DNA of 64,000 nucleotides. It comes from Hyphomicrobium sp. (GTDB lineage Bacteria; Pseudomonadota; Alphaproteobacteria; Rhizobiales; Hyphomicrobiaceae). The notes beneath the pieces are model-generated. The model was not told the DNA's origin. It did no database searches and worked only from the letters and a program-made list of their open reading frames with translations. Positions 59,951 through 64,000 of the stretch are shown here, piece after piece; position 1 is the first letter of the stretch; each line of letters begins with the position of its first letter. Where the stretch lies: positions 124,001 through 188,000 of the forward strand of contig JASBSU010000004.1 in assembly GCA_030148725.1 (NCBI GenBank), in the 5' to 3' direction. A program made the position numbers and the translations under genes.

Positions 59951-62569
59951 TTGATGCGCGAGCCCCCGCTATACCCTCCGGACCCTATCTATCCGCGCGA
60001 TTCCTATTCGTACCCGCGTGATCCGGTGCCACCGCCAGAACCGCCTCGCCGCAAGAAGCGCCGCAAGAGCCTGCTTCTGAGCCTGCTTGGCTGGGGCTTC
60101 GCGGCCGGTGTCGTGGTGTTCGTGGCGCTGTCGGGTGGCGCAGCTTACGTTTTGTGGAAAGCGTCTCAGGACCTTCCGGACTACGAAAGCCTCGCGAAAT
60201 ATGAGCCGCCGGTCATGACGCGCATTCATGCGCACAACGGTGCCCTCATTGCCGAATATGCGCGCGAGAGGCGAATATTCGTTCCGATAAACACCATTCC
60301 GAAGCGGGTGATCGCGGCATTCCTGTCGGCCGAAGACCGGCGCTTCTATGAGCATGGCGGCATCGACTTCCAGGGTGTGGTGCGCGCCGTATACAAGATG
60401 GTCGAGGCAAAGGTGCGCGGTAACGACCGTCGCGCCGAGGGTGCCTCGACAATCACGCAGCAGGTCGCGAAGAACTTCCTCCTGTCGAGCGAGCGCTCGA
60501 TGGATCGCAAGATCAAGGAAGCAATCCTCGCCGTCCGCATCGAGCGTGCCTACTCGAAGGACAAGATCCTCGAGCTTTATCTCAACGAGATCTACTTTGG
60601 CATCGGCGCCTACGGCATCGCCGCGGCATCGCTCAGCTACTTCAACAAGGAGTTGCAGGATCTCACCGTCGAGGAAGCGGCCTATCTGGCGGCGCTTCCG
60701 AAGGGCCCCAACAACTATCATCCGTTCCGCCGCGAGAAGCAGGCGGTGATCCGGCGCAACTGGATCATCGGCCAGATGGAAGAGAACGGATACATCACGC
60801 ATCCGGAAGCGCAGGAGGCGCAGGCCAAACCGCTGACGGTGAACCTGCGTGGGACCGGCGCGCACATCTTCGCGGCCGACTATTTCGCCGAGGAGGTGCG
60901 CCGCACGCTGATGACGCAGTTCGGCGAGGACAAGCTTTACAACGGCGGCCTGTCGGTGCGCACGACGCTCGATCCGCGGCTGCAGCAGATCGCGCGCAAG
61001 TCGCTGATCAACGGCCTCGTTCAGCTCGACCGCTCCAAAGGGTGGCGCGGCCCTGTGACCAAGATCGACATCTCCGGCGACTGGGGCAAAGCGCTCGATG
61101 CCGTGCAGACGCCGAACGATCTTTATCCGTGGCGCCTCGGTCTGGTGCTCAAGGTCGAGACCGGCAAGGCACTCATCGGCCTTCGGCCCGAGAAGCAGCA
61201 GGATGGCTCGCTGGTCGGCAAGCGCGAAGCCATCGAGCTGACGTTCGAAGAAATGAAGTGGGCCAAGACGAAAAAGGGAGCGCCGAAGGGTGTCGCCGAC
61301 GTCGTCTCGCCGGGAGATGTGATTTTCGTTGCTCCGAAGGATCCCGAGAACGTCGCGGGAGCCTGGATGCTGATGCAGATCCCTGAGGTCGGCGGCGGCA
61401 TCGTGGCGCTCGATCCGAACACCGGGCGCGTGCTTGCAGTGGTGGGCGGCTTCTCGTTTGCGATGAGCCAGTTCGATCGCGCAATCCAGGCCCGCAGGCA
61501 GCCGGGTTCGTCGTTCAAGCCGTTCGTTTATGCTGCGGCGCTCGACAACGGCTACAAGCCGACGTCGATCATTCTCGACGCACCGATCGAGATCGAGCAG
61601 GGACCAGGGCAGGATATCTGGAAGCCCGAGAACTACGAGAAGGAGCATTCGGCGGGACCGTCGACGCTCCGCTTCGGCATCGAGCAGTCGCGCAACCAGA
61701 TGACAGTGCGGCTGGCGCAGGATCTCGGCATGCCGATCATCACCGATTACGCGAAGCGCTTTGGCATCTATGACGACCTGCTGCCGGTGCTCTCGATGTC
61801 GCTCGGTGCCGGCGAGACGACGCTGCTGCGGATCGCCACGGGATACTGCACGATCGCCAATGGGGGCCATCAGGTGCGTCCGACGCTGATCGATCGTATT
61901 CAGGATCGCTGGGGGCGCACGGTGTGGCGGCATGACCAGCGCGTGTGCGAAACCTGCGCGGCGGATGGCTGGCACAACCAGGAAGAACCCGAAGTTCCTG
62001 ATGACCGCGTCCAGATCATGGATCCGCACACGGCGTATCAGATGACCTCGATCCTCGAGGGCGTCATTCAGCGCGGCACGGCGACTTCGCTCAAAGCGCT
62101 CGAGCGTCCGCTGGCCGGCAAGACCGGTACGACCAACCAGGAGAAAGACGCCTGGTTCGTCGGTTATTCGCCCGATCTCGTCGTCGGTGTCTTCATGGGC
62201 TACGACTCGCCGGTGGCGATGGGCAAAGGCAACACGGGCGGCAAGCTCGCGGCGCCCGTGTTCGGCAGTTTCATGAAGGAAGCGCTGGCCGATCAGCCCG
62301 CTTCGCCGTTCCGTATTCCCCCCGGCATCAAGCTGGCGCGCGTGAACTTGCGGACGGGGCTGCGCACGGGTGAAGAAGACCCGCAGAGCATCGTCGAAGC
62401 GTTCAAGCCCAACGAGGAACCCGACGACGCCTACTCCGTCATCGGCTTCACCGAGCCGGGTGCGGGTACGGGCACGGTTCCCGGACGCGGCGATAGCTAC
62501 TCCGAGGATCCCTATTATCGCCCTGAGCCACGCCAGGGTTATAGCTCGGGACGCGGCGGCCTTTGGTGA
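59951..62569 (+). CDS. penicillin-binding protein 1A (transglycosylase/transpeptidase)
   Basis: 872 aa; SAEDRRFYEHGGIDFQGVVRAVYKM, GASTITQQVAKNFLLSSERS, PGSSFKPFVYAAAL, GKTGTTNQEKDAWFVGYSPD. Confidence 0.96.
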   Translation: MMREPPLYPPDPIYPRDSYSYPRDPVPPPEPPRRKKRRKSLLLSLLGWGFAAGVVVFVALSGGAAYVLWKASQDLPDYESLAKYEPPVMTRIHAHNGALIAEYARERRIFVPINTIPKRVIAAFLSAEDRRFYEHGGIDFQGVVRAVYKMVEAKVRGNDRRAEGASTITQQVAKNFLLSSERSMDRKIKEAILAVRIERAYSKDKILELYLNEIYFGIGAYGIAAASLSYFNKELQDLTVEEAAYLAALPKGPNNYHPFRREKQAVIRRNWIIGQMEENGYITHPEAQEAQAKPLTVNLRGTGAHIFAADYFAEEVRRTLMTQFGEDKLYNGGLSVRTTLDPRLQQIARKSLINGLVQLDRSKGWRGPVTKIDISGDWGKALDAVQTPNDLYPWRLGLVLKVETGKALIGLRPEKQQDGSLVGKREAIELTFEEMKWAKTKKGAPKGVADVVSPGDVIFVAPKDPENVAGAWMLMQIPEVGGGIVALDPNTGRVLAVVGGFSFAMSQFDRAIQARRQPGSSFKPFVYAAALDNGYKPTSIILDAPIEIEQGPGQDIWKPENYEKEHSAGPSTLRFGIEQSRNQMTVRLAQDLGMPIITDYAKRFGIYDDLLPVLSMSLGAGETTLLRIATGYCTIANGGHQVRPTLIDRIQDRWGRTVWRHDQRVCETCAADGWHNQEEPEVPDDRVQIMDPHTAYQMTSILEGVIQRGTATSLKALERPLAGKTGTTNQEKDAWFVGYSPDLVVGVFMGYDSPVAMGKGNTGGKLAAPVFGSFMKEALADQPASPFRIPPGIKLARVNLRTGLRTGEEDPQSIVEAFKPNEEPDDAYSVIGFTEPGAGTGTVPGRGDSYSEDPYYRPEPRQGYSSGRGGLW

Positions 62570-62690
62570 GCAGAAAGCTCAGGAATTACCGCAGGCAATA
62601 GCGTGCGGCGCGCCTTCGCGTTTACATCCGGGCGTGCCGCCATTATATCAGCCAGCCTTATCCGGAAATTCTACTGCCTCGGAGGCAACT

Positions 62691-63822
62691 ATGCGTGCCG
62701 AATCGCAAAAGCTCGTCGATTCCATCAAGGAGGCTCTCGGTCTCCTGCGGAGGCATCTTTGACTGGGATACTGCCCAGCAACGTCTGGCTGAGCTGAACA
62801 AGCGCGCGGAGGATCCGAGCCTCTGGAATGATACGCGTGCCGCGCAGAAGGTGATGCGTCAACGCCAGCAGCTCGAGCGCGCCATCGGCATCTACCAGGA
62901 TCTCGAGCGCGGCCTCGATGACGGCGTGACGCTCATCGAGCTCGGCGAGGAGGCAGACGACGATGCCTCCGTCGCGGAAGGCGAAGCGCTTTTAAAGAAG
63001 CTCGACGACGAAGCGCAGCGGCGCAGCGTCGAAGCGCTGCTGTCCGGCGAGGCTGACGGCAACGACGCTTATCTGGAAGTGCATGCCGGCGCGGGCGGTA
63101 CGGAGAGCCAGGATTGGGCTTCCATGCTGGCGCGCATGTACATGCGCTGGGCGGAGCAGCGCGGTTACAAGGTTTCGACGCTGGAAGAGAGCGCGGGGGA
63201 AGAGGCGGGCATCAAGTCCGTCACGATGGAGATCAAGGGCGAAGGCGCATACGGGTGGCTCAAGACGGAGTCCGGCGTGCATCGTCTGGTGCGCATCTCT
63301 CCTTATGACTCCAACGCGCGCCGTCACACGAGCTTCGCGTCGGTCTGGGTGTATCCGGTGATCGACGACGACATCGACATCCAGATCAACGAGAGCGAGT
63401 GCCGCATCGACACCTATCGCTCGTCGGGAGCCGGCGGACAGCACGTCAACACGACGGACTCCGCGGTGCGTATCACGCACATCCCGACGGGTATTGCGGT
63501 CGCGAGCCAGCAGGAGCGCTCGCAGATCAAGAACCGCGCCATTGCTTGGGCGATGCTGAAGTCGCGGTTGTACGAACTGGAGCTGAAAAAGCGCGAAGAG
63601 AAGGCCAACGCCGAGGCGGCGAGCAAGACTGAGATCGGCTGGGGACACCAGATCCGTTCGTACGTGCTGCAGCCGTATCAGCTGGTCAAGGATCTGCGCA
63701 CCGGTACGCAGAGCACCAACCCGGCGGCAGTGCTCGACGGCGACATCGACCCGTTCATCGAGAGTGCGCTGGCGCAGCGCATCAAGGGTGGCGGACCCGT
63801 CGAGGTCGCCGACATCGATTAA
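62691..63822 (+). CDS. prfB: peptide chain release factor 2, expressed by programmed +1 frameshift at 62757-62763
   Basis: Frame 1: [26 protein letters not shown] (62691-62762); +1 frame from 62761: [24 protein letters not shown]...; GGQ motif [25 protein letters not shown]. Confidence 0.96.
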
Positions 63823-64000
63823 AGCTGGGTGGGATTGGTCAGAGGCAGAGGGTTCAGTGCTGCGGCGTTACCACGAATACACTGAACCCTGATGCCGAGG
63901 CGTTTCGGTGCCGGAGCGCCGAGCCACAGTTACGATAGCACCGGAGCGCAAACAAACCGTCTCCACAGCCGGCGTCAATCGCTTAAGCGAGGTGAATAAG

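Noticed and set aside
59969-62029. 686-aa minus-strand ORF opposite PBP1a
   Set aside because: Arg/His/Leu-rich shadow of the real gene, typical of high-GC antisense frames; no domain

Overview
This 64 kb window is high-GC and gene-dense. It looks like a chromosomal segment of an alphaproteobacterium, probably Hyphomicrobiales; that assignment is inferred from gene content and order (aroQ-accB-accC-aat, guaB...rsmB-like...guaA, carboxynorspermidine pathway, rne next to an amidase and PBP1a). Most of it is housekeeping: an MdtABC-type RND pump (one permease cut by the left edge), NCS2 permease, GGDEF protein, polyamine operon, tex, ppx/rlmE, guaB, guaA, aroQ/accB/accC/aat, DsbA-like, M48 protease, rne, amidase, PBP1a, and prfB with its programmed +1 frameshift. 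Accessory features worth a second look: (i) a less GC-biased island (~19.6-22.9 kb) at the 3' end of a tRNA-Gln(CTG) gene, carrying a protein that appears to join an ExbD-like periplasmic domain to three TonB/TolA-C-like modules; (ii) an accessory stretch between the rsmB-like gene and guaA (33.9-40.9 kb) with a methyltransferase/ATP-grasp fusion, TspO, a zinc-ribbon membrane protein, a divergent second leucyl/phenylalanyl-tRNA transferase homologue and an ECF42-like sigma/YCII cassette; (iii) a membrane alpha/beta-hydrolase between the two carboxynorspermidine genes; (iv) RNase E with two separate His/Asp-rich tracts; (v) an exported alpha/beta-hydrolase split by an apparent frameshift. No CRISPR array, rRNA or clear transposase was seen. 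All family calls were made by eye from the supplied translations; no database search was run.
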